NCBI RefSeq assembly: GCF_009765375.1
Contig: NZ_VTOK01000006.1
Span: 1-64,000, forward strand
Direction of reading: 5' to 3'
Length of the DNA: 64,000 bases
DNA from: Alteribacillus sp. YIM 98480
GTDB taxonomy: Bacteria; Bacillota; Bacilli; Bacillales; Marinococcaceae
Shown here: piece by piece, positions 9,970 to 19,975 of the stretch
Position numbering within the stretch: the stretch's first letter is position 1
How the letters are laid out: each line of letters begins with the position of its first letter
The notes under the pieces: generated by a model
Told to the model about the DNA's origin: nothing
What the model saw: the letters and a program-made list of their open reading frames with translations, nothing else
Database searches by the model: none
Made by a program: the position numbers and the translations under genes

Positions 9970-12900
9970 TGAAAATGAAGTGGAAGCCAAAACCAGATGG
10001 AGCATCATGGACTGATAGTCAATGGGAAGCTATCTCTGGATCAGGGAGCAGCCAACTTGTATCAGCAGCTGCTGGCAGCGGGAAAACAGCAGTGCTTGTA
10101 GAACGAATCATTAATAAGATTACTGATAAAGATCATCCAGCAGATGTCGATCGGCTCCTGATTGTAACATTTACAAATGCAGCTGCAGCAGAAATGAAAA
10201 ACCGCATCGCTGAAGCATTGGAGCGAGAAATAAATAAAAGCCCTGGTTCATTGCATTTACGCAGGCAGCTAGCGTTATTAAACAGGGCGCAAATCTCTAC
10301 TCTCCATTCATTTTGTATGAGCTTAATACGAAAATATTATTACAAAGTAAACATAGATCCTAAATTTCGTATTTTAGATGAAATTGAAGGGGAACTAATG
10401 AGAGAAGAAATTCTAGATGAAGTGTTTGAAGAACAGTACAGCAAAGAAAACAATACTTCATTTATCGATGCTTGTGATAGGTTCAGCGGTGATAAGTCAG
10501 ATGAGGGCTTTCGAAACGTCGTTCGAAATGTATACCGTTTTTCAAGAGCACATCCCGACCCAGATCACTGGCTCAGTAAAATGGCTTCTTATTATAACTT
10601 GGCAGAAGATCAAAACATGGAAGAGTTAGAATGGGTAAAAGAAATTTGGAGAGAGGTGAAGGCACGTCTATCTGCCTCTATTGAAGCTTTGCAAAAAGCC
10701 AAATCATTATGTGAATTAGATGGCGGCCCTGCTCCTTACTTAGAAACAATTGCAGAAGATGAAAAAATGCTTGAAACATTGCATGGTGCTAGTACTTGGG
10801 AGAAGCTGTATAATTCATTTCAGTACATTGCATTCAAGCGTTTAAAAACGATTAAAAAGAATGAAGGTGTAGAAGAAACCTTAAAAGCTCAAGTAAAAGA
10901 TATTCGAGATAAAGTAAAAAAAGAGATTAATAGTATAAAAACAGAGGCATTTGACGAGCATCCTCACGTTTTACTTCAGGATATTAAGGAGATGGCTGTC
11001 CCTGTACAATCGCTTGTAAATACTGTTCGTTTATTTGCTGAAAGCTATCAGGCAGCTAAAGAAGATAAAGGCCTTGTCGATTTTTCTGATCTTGAGCATT
11101 TATGTTTAGCTGTATTAAACGAAGAAGATTCAGAGGCTGTTCATGAATGCCGGTATCGTTTTGAAGAAATATTAGTGGACGAATATCAGGATACCAACCA
11201 TACCCAGGAAGCGATTCTTCAAACGATTTCAAATGGCGATAATTTATTTTTGGTAGGTGATGTCAAACAAAGTGTGTACCGTTTTCGTTTGGCAGAACCA
11301 GGACTTTTCCTAGAAAAATACCAAAAATATAATCAAACCAATGGCATTCCAGGTTGGAAAGTAGACCTTGATCAAAACTTTAGAAGTCGTACAGAAGTTT
11401 TAAGTGCTGCTAACTTCATTTTTAAACAGCTTATGGACGAAAAAGCTGGAGATGTAAAATATGATGAAGCTGCTGAATTAAAAGCTGGAAATAAAGAGTA
11501 TCAGCACATGGAAAATAGAGATCCAGAGCTGGTGCTTATTAATAAGGGAGATCCATTAGAACAGTCAAAAGAAAACGCCGATGAAGCAGAAGAAGACACT
11601 GAAACAGCGCAGTTAGAAGCGAGATGGATGGCAGGGAAAATAAAGCAATTAATAAATGAACAATATCAAATACTGGATAAAGAAACAAAACAATTACGCA
11701 ATATTACCTATCGCGATGTTGTTATATTAATGCGTTCGATGCCGTGGGCTTCTACAATTATGGAGGAATTTAAAAAAGAGGGTCTGCCTGTTTATGCAGA
11801 ACTGAGCGGTGGTTATTTTCAAGCAGTAGAAATAAATATTATGCTGTCTTTGCTGCAAGTAATTGATAATCCAAGACAAGACATTCCTCTAGCTTCTGTT
11901 CTGCGCTCTCCTATCGTCGGAATGAATGAGGAAGAGCTGGCACAGATTCGGCTAATGAATAAAAAAAATACATTTTTTGATGCACTAAAAGAATCCGTCA
12001 TTGCAGGACCAGCATCGGTATGGAAAGAGAAAGCACTATTGTTTTATGAAAAACTTCGTGTGTGGCGAGAGCGTGCTCGCAGTGAATCATTATCTGAATT
12101 TATTTGGGATCTATTACAGGAGACGGGATATTATGATTTTGCAGGAGGTTTGCCTGGAGGAAAGCAAAGACAAGCAAATTTATTAGCTTTATATGACCGA
12201 GCAAGATCATATGAGAAAACGTCTTTCCGGGGATTGTTTCGATTTTTACGGTTTATTGAGCGTATACAAGAACGCGGGGATGATTTAGGAACAGCCAGAG
12301 CGTTAGGAGAACAAGAAGATGTCATTCGGTTAATGACGATTCATAAAAGCAAGGGACTCGAATTTCCAGTTGTTTTTATTGCTGGGTTGAATAAGCAGTT
12401 TAATTTTCAGGATGTTCACCGTAACGTACTTCTTCATAAGGAATTAGGTATTGGAGCCAAGTCTATAGATCCCAATCAAAGAGTGATCAAAGAATCCATC
12501 CCGCAGCTGGCCGTCAAAAAGCGGATTCATCGAGAAAATATAGCAGAAGAGATGAGAGTTCTTTATGTAGCTATGACCCGGGCGAAAGAAAAGCTAATCT
12601 TAGTTGGTACATTAAAAAAAGCAGAAAAAACATTGAACGATTGGTTAGAGTATAGGCAGCACGGGGAATGGATTCTGCCAGAGGTAGATAGGTTAAAAGC
12701 CAAATCATATGCTGATTGGATAGGTCCTGCGCTGTTTCGTCATCATTCTGCGAAGGCCTGGCAGCAAGTGGAAGAAAGCTGCGGATTTACGGAGGTTTAC
12801 TATTATCCTTCCAACTGGAAGATAACGTTTGTTGAACATCAAGACTTACAAGAAGCAGATGAAGACATTGTAACCGTGGAACAAGAAGTCGAACAAGCTT

Positions 12901-13646
12901 TAAAACAACAGCAGCCGGTAAACGCTCAGAGTGAATATATGGATGATATAGAAAAAAAGTTAAGCTGGTCCTATCCTTATCAAGCTTCCGTCAGCCATCG
13001 ATCGAAACAGACGGTTAGTGAATACAAAAGGACTCTTCAAGATGAATACAGCGAGCCGGCTTTTCAGCCAGCCTTTCAATCTCAACACGCAGAACGTCCT
13101 TTATTTATGCAGCAAAAAAACACTAGGCCGGCTGAAAGAGGAACAGCAGTCCACACGGTAATGGAGCATATTCCACTTGAAACAACGATTTCAAAAGAAA
13201 ACTGTCAGCATTATATTACAGAATTAGTATATAAAGAACTATTAAGTGAAGAGCAAGCCAATATGGTGGAGGCTAGTGAAATTGTTTCGTTTTTTTCCTC
13301 TTCTCTTGGAGAAAGAATGAAAAAAGCTTCCCAAGTTTTTAGAGAAATCCCTTTTAGTTACGGATTGAAAAAAAGCAGTGATAAAGATTTGATTTTAATC
13401 CAAGGGGCAGTGGACTGTGTGTTTCGCGATGAAAGAGGGCAGCTTGTTTTGATTGATTACAAAACAGATGCGTTTAAAAGCAGGTTCCCAGATAATATCA
13501 ACACAGCTGTAACAATGATGAAAGACAGGTATCAATCGCAAATGGATCTTTATCTAGAAGCTTTATCCAACATTTGGCAAGAAGAAATACAAGAAGCGTA
13601 TCTTTACGCTTTTGACGGTCATTATGTGATTGATATGATGAATTAG
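9969..13646 (+). CDS. addA: Helicase-exonuclease AddAB, subunit AddA
   Basis: UvrD-family helicase with a C-terminal RecB-type nuclease domain, 1225 aa. Walker A AAGSGKT (about 34-40), motif II VDEYQDTN (about 403-410), motif VI LYVAMTRAKEK and the nuclease motif LIDYKTDAFK near 1162 are all intact. AddA supplies the 3'-5' motor and one nuclease of AddAB; AddB supplies Chi recognition and the second nuclease. Start overlaps the addB stop; sbcD begins 12 nt after the stop, so these genes form one operon. Confidence 0.97.
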   Translation: MKMKWKPKPDGASWTDSQWEAISGSGSSQLVSAAAGSGKTAVLVERIINKITDKDHPADVDRLLIVTFTNAAAAEMKNRIAEALEREINKSPGSLHLRRQLALLNRAQISTLHSFCMSLIRKYYYKVNIDPKFRILDEIEGELMREEILDEVFEEQYSKENNTSFIDACDRFSGDKSDEGFRNVVRNVYRFSRAHPDPDHWLSKMASYYNLAEDQNMEELEWVKEIWREVKARLSASIEALQKAKSLCELDGGPAPYLETIAEDEKMLETLHGASTWEKLYNSFQYIAFKRLKTIKKNEGVEETLKAQVKDIRDKVKKEINSIKTEAFDEHPHVLLQDIKEMAVPVQSLVNTVRLFAESYQAAKEDKGLVDFSDLEHLCLAVLNEEDSEAVHECRYRFEEILVDEYQDTNHTQEAILQTISNGDNLFLVGDVKQSVYRFRLAEPGLFLEKYQKYNQTNGIPGWKVDLDQNFRSRTEVLSAANFIFKQLMDEKAGDVKYDEAAELKAGNKEYQHMENRDPELVLINKGDPLEQSKENADEAEEDTETAQLEARWMAGKIKQLINEQYQILDKETKQLRNITYRDVVILMRSMPWASTIMEEFKKEGLPVYAELSGGYFQAVEINIMLSLLQVIDNPRQDIPLASVLRSPIVGMNEEELAQIRLMNKKNTFFDALKESVIAGPASVWKEKALLFYEKLRVWRERARSESLSEFIWDLLQETGYYDFAGGLPGGKQRQANLLALYDRARSYEKTSFRGLFRFLRFIERIQERGDDLGTARALGEQEDVIRLMTIHKSKGLEFPVVFIAGLNKQFNFQDVHRNVLLHKELGIGAKSIDPNQRVIKESIPQLAVKKRIHRENIAEEMRVLYVAMTRAKEKLILVGTLKKAEKTLNDWLEYRQHGEWILPEVDRLKAKSYADWIGPALFRHHSAKAWQQVEESCGFTEVYYYPSNWKITFVEHQDLQEADEDIVTVEQEVEQALKQQQPVNAQSEYMDDIEKKLSWSYPYQASVSHRSKQTVSEYKRTLQDEYSEPAFQPAFQSQHAERPLFMQQKNTRPAERGTAVHTVMEHIPLETTISKENCQHYITELVYKELLSEEQANMVEASEIVSFFSSSLGERMKKASQVFREIPFSYGLKKSSDKDLILIQGAVDCVFRDERGQLVLIDYKTDAFKSRFPDNINTAVTMMKDRYQSQMDLYLEALSNIWQEEIQEAYLYAFDGHYVIDMMN

Positions 13647-13658
13647 GGAGAGGTTTTT

Positions 13659-14813
13659 ATGAGAGTTCTGCATACAGCAGATTGGCATTTAGGGAAAACG
13701 CTTGAAGGCAGAAGCAGGATGCCGGAACAAATTGCTTTTTTTGAGGAACTTGAAGCGATTATCAGAGATGAAAAAATAGATGTGTTATTAATGGCTGGTG
13801 ATGTGTTTGACTCTGTGAACCCGCCTGCCTCAGCTGAAGAATTATTTTATGAAAGCATGGCAAACTTCAGTGAAAAGTATAACATGCCAATTATTATTAT
13901 TGCTGGAAATCATGATCATCCAGACAGACTCCAAGCAGCCAGAAAGATCGCAAAAAGTCAAGGGATATATATTTTAGGTTACCCAGGCACAGAACCTGTA
14001 AAAATACCAGTAAAAGAGGAAGTGCTTCAACTAGGAGCTCTTCCTTATCCTTCTGAATCACGTATGCAAGCTGTATTTAGCAGTTCAATGGAAGAGCAGT
14101 CTTTACAAAGCGCCTATAACAAAAAAATGAAACACCTTTTTCAGCAGTTAACCCAATCATTTAAGAAAGAAAACGTTTGTATGGCGATGAGTCATTTGTT
14201 TGCAGCTGGAGGCGCATCGAGTGATTCAGAAAGACCGATTGAAGTCGGAGGAGCATATACGGTTTCGCCTTCATCATTGCCTAAAAATGTGCAATATACA
14301 GCTCTTGGACATCTTCACCGTCCGCAAAATATTCACGGATCCGATGGCTTAATAAGGTATAGCGGATCACCCATTGCTTTTAGTTTTTCCGAATCAGGCT
14401 ATTCCAAATCAGTAACTATTATTGATATTAAAGCTCAAAAGACCCCTCATGTCAAAGAGATTCCACTATCTTGCGGAAAGCCATTAGTGAAGTGGGATGC
14501 TCGTTATGGACTCGAAGAAGTCTACCAGTGGTTAAATGAAAAAAGAGATGATAATGCTTGGATTGAACTGGACTTGCATATTACAGAAACACCTTCTATG
14601 GAAGAAATACATCATATAAGAAAATCACATGAAGGAATCATACATATTCATCCGGTTTTTCCAGACATGCAAAACAATATAACCTCAGAAAAAAGAAAAG
14701 AATTTCCGATTGATGAATTGTTTAAGAAGTTTTATGAGAGGCAAACAGGCGGGGCTCAGGCCGATGAAAAACTAGTCCGATTATTTTTGGAGCTCGCAGA
14801 AGGAGGAGAATAA
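13659..14813 (+). CDS. sbcD: Exonuclease SbcCD, subunit SbcD (Mre11 homologue)
   Basis: Metallophosphoesterase subunit of the SbcCD nuclease, which opens hairpins and processes blocked ends. 384 aa. Phosphoesterase motifs: DWHLG (8-12), GDVFDS (about 47-52), GNHDH (about 84-88) and GHLHRPQ (about 215). GGGAGAGG lies before the ATG. sbcC starts 2 nt after its stop codon, the standard sbcDC arrangement. Confidence 0.96.
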   Translation: MRVLHTADWHLGKTLEGRSRMPEQIAFFEELEAIIRDEKIDVLLMAGDVFDSVNPPASAEELFYESMANFSEKYNMPIIIIAGNHDHPDRLQAARKIAKSQGIYILGYPGTEPVKIPVKEEVLQLGALPYPSESRMQAVFSSSMEEQSLQSAYNKKMKHLFQQLTQSFKKENVCMAMSHLFAAGGASSDSERPIEVGGAYTVSPSSLPKNVQYTALGHLHRPQNIHGSDGLIRYSGSPIAFSFSESGYSKSVTIIDIKAQKTPHVKEIPLSCGKPLVKWDARYGLEEVYQWLNEKRDDNAWIELDLHITETPSMEEIHHIRKSHEGIIHIHPVFPDMQNNITSEKRKEFPIDELFKKFYERQTGGAQADEKLVRLFLELAEGGE

Positions 14814-14815
14814 AG

Positions 14816-17800
14816 GTGCGTCCTATAGAAATCACAATTAAAGGTTTGCACAGTTTTAGAGAAAAGCAAACGGTGAACTTCTCTTCCCTATGCGAAGGGG
14901 GGGTCTTTGGAATATTCGGTCCCACAGGAAGCGGAAAATCTTCTTTATTAGATGCAATGACATTAGCGTTATATGGCAAAGTAGAGCGAGCCTTGAACAA
15001 TACGCAAGGTATTATTAATCAAGCAGAAAAATCATTATCCGTGTCTTTTACCTTCGAACTTGGTCATAAAGGACATGCTTCAACTTACAAGGTAGAACGC
15101 AGCTTTATACGTACGAGTGAATTTAATGTAAAAACGTCCCTCTGCCGTTTGCTTGATATGACAAAAGAACCTTCTGTATTAGCTGATAAAACGAATGATG
15201 TGAATAATCAAATTGAACATTTGCTTGGGTTGTCCATAGATGATTTTACAAGAGCGGTAGTACTTCCCCAAGGTAAGTTCTCGGAATTTCTAAAACTTCG
15301 CGGAAACGAAAGAAGAAAAATGCTGCAGCGATTATTTCATTTAGAGAAGTACGGAGACGAGCTAATTAAAAAAATTAAAAAGAAACTTCAGGAGGTGACG
15401 CATGAAAAAGAAAAAATAGAAGCAGAACAACTTGGACTTGGGGATGCATCGAAAGAAGCATTACATACGGCAGAAGATAACCTTAAATATTGGGAAAACG
15501 AACTTCAACAGGCCGTAATGAGAAAAGAGCAAACAGAAGAAAAGTGGGACCAAATAAAACAATTAAGGGCTTGGCAAAAAGAAAAAGAAGAAGCCGATCA
15601 AGAGCTTTTAGAATTAGAAAAGCAAGCACCACAAATAGAAATCTACAAAAATTATATACAGCAAGCAATAGAAGCAGAGTCGCTTCTTCCATATGCCAAT
15701 GCTTTCCTCTATGCCGATAAAGAACAGAGAGAGTGGAAAAAGAAAGCTGATGATACAGCAAATAAGCTTGTTGATATATTAGTCAACGAAAAACATCTGC
15801 TTTGTCAGTGGGAAGAATTTCAACAAGAGAAACAGTCAAAAGACGAAGAAATTGCCTCTATCCGTCAATCTATTGATAAAGCAGAGGAATTAGAAAAAGA
15901 AGTGTCTCAGTATAATCAGGAAAAACAAAACATAGAAGATGTGTATAAGACATTGACAAATGAGTTGGATGCATATCGTAAAGAAGCGGAAAATATAAAC
16001 GCACACGTAATGAAATATTCAGACGCAGTAAAAACACTTAAAGATCGACAAAACAAATTGCTAGGAACCCGGGAAGAAAAAAATACATTATTTAGAGCAA
16101 TACAAGAAAAACAACACATATTGCATATCAATCAACACTTGGAAAATATAAAAAGAGAAGAAAGCGACAGGAAACAACAAACAAACAAAGCTTTCGAAGA
16201 CAAAAAAGAAGCAGAACAACAGGTTAACAAAGGGAAAGAAACATTAACTGCACGATTTTCTCAAGTGTTGTATTGGTATGATAAAACCGCTGCAGAAAAA
16301 GGGTGGATAGACCAATTTTTACATCATCTGCAAAGATGGTTGAAGGAAGAGGCAGACAAAGAAAATCATATGAAAGCTAGGGAAATGTCGTATCATTTAT
16401 CTACTCATTTGAAAGAAGGCAGCCCATGCCCGGTGTGTGGTTCTTCTGAACATCCTGCTCCTGCCGTTCCAGAAGAAAAATCTTTGAAATTCACAGATGA
16501 ACATGTCGTTGAACGAGAAAAATTAGAAGAATGGATCAGCAAACTTCAAAGCTATCAATTAGTAATGAATCAGAGAGAATGGACATTGCAGCAAACATCG
16601 TCTTCTATTGTGGACCAAATGGGAGAAGAAATAGGAGCATCTCTTGCTAAAGAAGAGGATACGGATGATTTATTTTCATTAAAAAAAGCTGACAAATGGG
16701 AGGAGAAAATACAACGAAAGCTCGTACAATGGGATAAAGAAGAGGAAACCCTTTCTCGACTGCAAAAAAGCATCGAAAAAGAATTAAAACATTATTATCA
16801 AGCGATAGAAAATAGGAAACAGCACGAGTATGAATGTGATAGCAAATATTACGTACACAAAGAATTAGTAGAAAAAAGAATGACTGCAGAGGTAGAACGA
16901 GATAGAGCGAGGCAGAAGTGGGAAGAGAAATTCCCCTCTTATTCGTTTGATGCATTAGAGGACAGATATGAAACCCTCCAGCAGAATGAAGAAGAAGGCG
17001 AGCATTTACAAAAAAGGATAGAGGATGGCACGAAACAAATTGAAGACTTACAAGGTCGTTATGATGATTTATTAAAGAAACTCCATGCGATAGAAGTAAA
17101 ACAAACGGAGGCAAAAACACAAGTTGATCAAATGACTGCTTTTGTAAATGATAGAGCAGCGCAGCTAGAAACAATCTTACAGGGCCAGCATTTAAACACA
17201 TTAAAAAAGGATGTACATGATCAAATAGCTGCCTGGCAGAAAAAAGAGAATCACTTGAACAGCGAATTAGAAAAATTAAAAACAGAAAAACAACAAACAG
17301 AGCAAGAAAAAGCGGTTGCTGAGCATTCTTATGATGAATCTGTATCAAGATTAAAAAAAGCGCGGATCGATTGGCAAGAGAAAGCGGATAGCAGCACATT
17401 ACAGCTTCATCCTGCTGCTGTGAGCGACGCTATATTGAGTGAACAAGAAAAAGATGAATACGAAAAGAAAATTAAGACGTTCGAACAGGAAAAGGAAAAA
17501 TGGAAAAGAATAAAACAAGAATTGGTGCAAAAATTATCTGATCGGTATGTTACAGACAAAGAATGGGAAGTGTGGAAAGAGACTTGGCATGCTATTAATA
17601 AAAAATTAGATGATATAAGGGAAAAAAGAGGAGCTGCATCTAAAAGTTTAGATGAAATAAAACAAAAGCACGCATACTATAATGAGCTTGAAAAGGAAAG
17701 AAAAAAAAGAGAAGAGAAAGAAAACCAATATCAACAGTTAGATACTGTTTTTCGTGGGAAAGGCTTTGTTGAATTTTTAGCAGAAGAGCAGCTTGTTCAA

Positions 17801-18229
17801 GTAAGCCGGCTCGCATCTGAACGTCTGTATACATTAACTAATGGACGTTATGCCATTGAAGTAGATTCTAGCGGTGGTTTTATTGTGAGAGATGATGCCA
17901 ATGGTGGAATAAAAAGACCTGTTACGACATTATCAGGAGGAGAAACGTTTTTAACAAGTCTTGCTTTGGCATTAGCTTTATCGGCTTCCATTCAATTAAA
18001 AGGGCAGTATCCATTGGAATTTTTCTTTTTAGATGAAGGATTTGGGACCTTGGACCATGAACTGCTAGAGACAGTAATGAGCGCTTTGGAAAAGCTTCAG
18101 ACAGATAATTTATCAGTTGGTGTTATAAGTCACGTACCAGAGCTGCAGGAAAGACTGCCTAAAAAATTATTCGTCAAGCCAGCTGAACCAGGCGGCCCTG
18201 GAAGCAAAGTTTACATCCAAGGAATGTAA
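14816..18229 (+). CDS. sbcC: Exonuclease SbcCD, subunit SbcC (Rad50 homologue)
   Basis: SMC/Rad50-like ATPase of SbcCD, 1137 aa, GTG start behind AGGAGGAG that lies in the end of sbcD. Walker A GPTGSGKS is at 35-42, followed by long Glu/Lys/Gln-rich coiled coils flanking a zinc hook CPVC (Cys538, Cys541), then the signature LSGGETF and Walker B FFFLDEGFGTLD in the C-terminal head. Last gene of the addBA-sbcDC operon; a bidirectional hairpin follows. A 250-codon antisense frame at 16647-17399 is a by-product of the coiled-coil codons. Confidence 0.96.
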   Translation: MRPIEITIKGLHSFREKQTVNFSSLCEGGVFGIFGPTGSGKSSLLDAMTLALYGKVERALNNTQGIINQAEKSLSVSFTFELGHKGHASTYKVERSFIRTSEFNVKTSLCRLLDMTKEPSVLADKTNDVNNQIEHLLGLSIDDFTRAVVLPQGKFSEFLKLRGNERRKMLQRLFHLEKYGDELIKKIKKKLQEVTHEKEKIEAEQLGLGDASKEALHTAEDNLKYWENELQQAVMRKEQTEEKWDQIKQLRAWQKEKEEADQELLELEKQAPQIEIYKNYIQQAIEAESLLPYANAFLYADKEQREWKKKADDTANKLVDILVNEKHLLCQWEEFQQEKQSKDEEIASIRQSIDKAEELEKEVSQYNQEKQNIEDVYKTLTNELDAYRKEAENINAHVMKYSDAVKTLKDRQNKLLGTREEKNTLFRAIQEKQHILHINQHLENIKREESDRKQQTNKAFEDKKEAEQQVNKGKETLTARFSQVLYWYDKTAAEKGWIDQFLHHLQRWLKEEADKENHMKAREMSYHLSTHLKEGSPCPVCGSSEHPAPAVPEEKSLKFTDEHVVEREKLEEWISKLQSYQLVMNQREWTLQQTSSSIVDQMGEEIGASLAKEEDTDDLFSLKKADKWEEKIQRKLVQWDKEEETLSRLQKSIEKELKHYYQAIENRKQHEYECDSKYYVHKELVEKRMTAEVERDRARQKWEEKFPSYSFDALEDRYETLQQNEEEGEHLQKRIEDGTKQIEDLQGRYDDLLKKLHAIEVKQTEAKTQVDQMTAFVNDRAAQLETILQGQHLNTLKKDVHDQIAAWQKKENHLNSELEKLKTEKQQTEQEKAVAEHSYDESVSRLKKARIDWQEKADSSTLQLHPAAVSDAILSEQEKDEYEKKIKTFEQEKEKWKRIKQELVQKLSDRYVTDKEWEVWKETWHAINKKLDDIREKRGAASKSLDEIKQKHAYYNELEKERKKREEKENQYQQLDTVFRGKGFVEFLAEEQLVQVSRLASERLYTLTNGRYAIEVDSSGGFIVRDDANGGIKRPVTTLSGGETFLTSLALALALSASIQLKGQYPLEFFFLDEGFGTLDHELLETVMSALEKLQTDNLSVGVISHVPELQERLPKKLFVKPAEPGGPGSKVYIQGM

Positions 18230-18285
18230 GGGGTTTTGCAAAATAGTTTCAAATAATATTATTATGTAAAGTGAATATAATAGAA

Positions 18286-18322
18286 AGAAACAAGCACTGA
18301 ATAGAGATTAGTGCTTGTTTCT
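18286..18322. terminator. Bidirectional terminator between sbcC and capA
   Basis: A perfect 13-bp stem AGAAACAAGCACT / AGTGCTTGTTTCT (18286-18298, 18310-18322) with an 11-nt loop, lying between two convergent genes. Confidence 0.8.
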
Positions 18323-18326
18323 TCAA

Positions 18327-19499
18327 TTACTCTTTGTTGTTTAAAACATGTGAATGATCGGCAGAGATAATTAATCGTTTACCATTCTCTACTATATTCT
18401 CTTTTGCTTCTGTGTCTTTTGTCAGCTGCCTAAATATTCTGTTCTTGTGAATACTGGTCGTTAACCCTTGCACCGGGCGCGGTTGTGCTTCAAATACACG
18501 AAAAGGATGCATTTCTAACATCGCAGTCCCATCATTTTTTAATTCATATTCAGCAATAACGCTGTCCCGTGTTCTTGTCCAGCCTTGATCAAAAATAAAA
18601 TTACCAAGTGAATACATGATGAGTGTATCGTTATAAACATCGACTGATTGAAGAACATGGGGGTGATGCCCAATAATAATATCGGCTCCTGCATCCGCTA
18701 TGGCATGAGCCAATTCTTTCTGGCGGGTGGTGGGGGAGCTGTCGTATTCTTGTCCGCTGTGCAGATGAACCAATACTAAATCTGCATCTTCTTTTGCTTT
18801 TTTTATAGCTGGGATAAAATCATCCGGATCTGATGTTAATATGCCGGGTGTGTTTGGGCTGCCACTTTCCATATCAGCATAAACAATATCGTTTATACCT
18901 AATGTAGCCACATCAAGCTCCTCGTATTGATTAACTGTATAACTTTCCGATGAATTTCCGTTTTCAACGACTCCTGCTGGATCAATTGAAGTTTGTCGAA
19001 AAGCATCGAGCGTAGCTGAAAATCCCTCTGATTTATAATCCATCATATGATTATTCGCCAAGTTCACTGTAGAAAAATTTAATTGTTCTAAAGCGCCTAA
19101 TGACCTTTGTTTAGAAGACAAGTGAATCGTTTTATTAGCTTGTTCAAACTCGTCTTCGTTATCTATAATTGGGTGTTCGAAATTGCCTGTTGTATAATCA
19201 CTAGAACGTAATATACTTTCAGCATAAGCAAACAGTGAAGTGTATCCATGTCGTTTAGTTATTTCTTCGACATGGCGGCCAAGCATAATATCGCCAACCA
19301 TAGACGCCGAAAACACCGTATCATCTTCTTCTGGTTTGCTGCTTTTTTCAACAGCTTCAGGCTCAGACCAACGGATAACAGAAATTAATAAAATACATAG
19401 TAATAATGCAATCCAAGCTTGATGAAATCCTTTTTTCTTTTCTTTTTTGGTAATTGCTAATATCTTTTCTTTAAATGTTAACTCTTTTTGTTTCATCAT
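18327..19499 (-). CDS. capA: Poly-gamma-glutamate synthesis protein CapA/PgsA
   Basis: Membrane-anchored CapA-family protein, 390 aa, with one N-terminal membrane segment (about 28-45) and an extracellular metallophosphatase-like fold. Motifs: GDIMLGR, NLANNHMMDY, IIGHHPHVLQ and YSLGNFIFDQ, all typical of PGA-synthesis CapA. It works with CapB and CapC in synthesis and export of poly-gamma-glutamate. Last gene of the minus-strand operon, 10 nt after capC; the start is the first ATG of a tandem ATGATG. Confidence 0.93.
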   Translation of the reverse strand: MMKQKELTFKEKILAITKKEKKKGFHQAWIALLLCILLISVIRWSEPEAVEKSSKPEEDDTVFSASMVGDIMLGRHVEEITKRHGYTSLFAYAESILRSSDYTTGNFEHPIIDNEDEFEQANKTIHLSSKQRSLGALEQLNFSTVNLANNHMMDYKSEGFSATLDAFRQTSIDPAGVVENGNSSESYTVNQYEELDVATLGINDIVYADMESGSPNTPGILTSDPDDFIPAIKKAKEDADLVLVHLHSGQEYDSSPTTRQKELAHAIADAGADIIIGHHPHVLQSVDVYNDTLIMYSLGNFIFDQGWTRTRDSVIAEYELKNDGTAMLEMHPFRVFEAQPRPVQGLTTSIHKNRIFRQLTKDTEAKENIVENGKRLIISADHSHVLNNKE

Positions 19500-19509
19500 A
19501 TGGAAACCC

Positions 19510-19965
19510 CTAAATAAGATAATATAACGTTATAATACCGAACGTAACGGCAGTAAGCACTAAAGTACTTGTAAATGTCGGGATGACACCTTGTTTTTGC
19601 ATTGTATTTGCAATAAGGCCTGGCACGATTACACCTAATCCCCGAAATTCATATATTTCAAAAGGAAGGACGGGATAAAAATAATCAAACAGCAGCTTTA
19701 ACACAATTCCTGTACAAAGCATGGCCGCAAATTTTCTTCTCCCGTAAAGCACCATAAATTTAGATAATCCAAAAGTGACAATCAAATAGGTGACCAGGCT
19801 TATAATAAATATCGTTAAGAGAAATACAGGCTGATCAAATACAAGTGCTAAATAACCGGGAACGATTAGCCCGGCAGGCATCACACCTGTTTTCTCCGCA
19901 TATATTAAACTGAGCACAACGCCTATTACTAAGGCGATGTATAAATCTGTACCAAACAATGACAT
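19510..19965 (-). CDS. capC: Poly-gamma-glutamate synthesis membrane protein CapC/PgsC
   Basis: A 151-aa integral membrane protein with about four to five hydrophobic segments, beginning MSLFGTDLYIALVIGVVLSL, with AGLIVPGYLAL and RGLGVIVPGLIANT characteristic of CapC. Partner of CapB in the PGA synthase. GAGGAGG precedes the ATG and the gene lies 10 nt after capB. Confidence 0.93.
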   Translation of the reverse strand: MSLFGTDLYIALVIGVVLSLIYAEKTGVMPAGLIVPGYLALVFDQPVFLLTIFIISLVTYLIVTFGLSKFMVLYGRRKFAAMLCTGIVLKLLFDYFYPVLPFEIYEFRGLGVIVPGLIANTMQKQGVIPTFTSTLVLTAVTFGIITLYYLI

Positions 19966-19975
19966 TGCCTCCTCA

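Noticed and set aside
16647-17399. 250-codon minus-strand ORF inside sbcC
   Set aside because: A mirror of Glu/Lys/Gln-rich coiled-coil codons; leucine/phenylalanine-rich nonsense without RBS.
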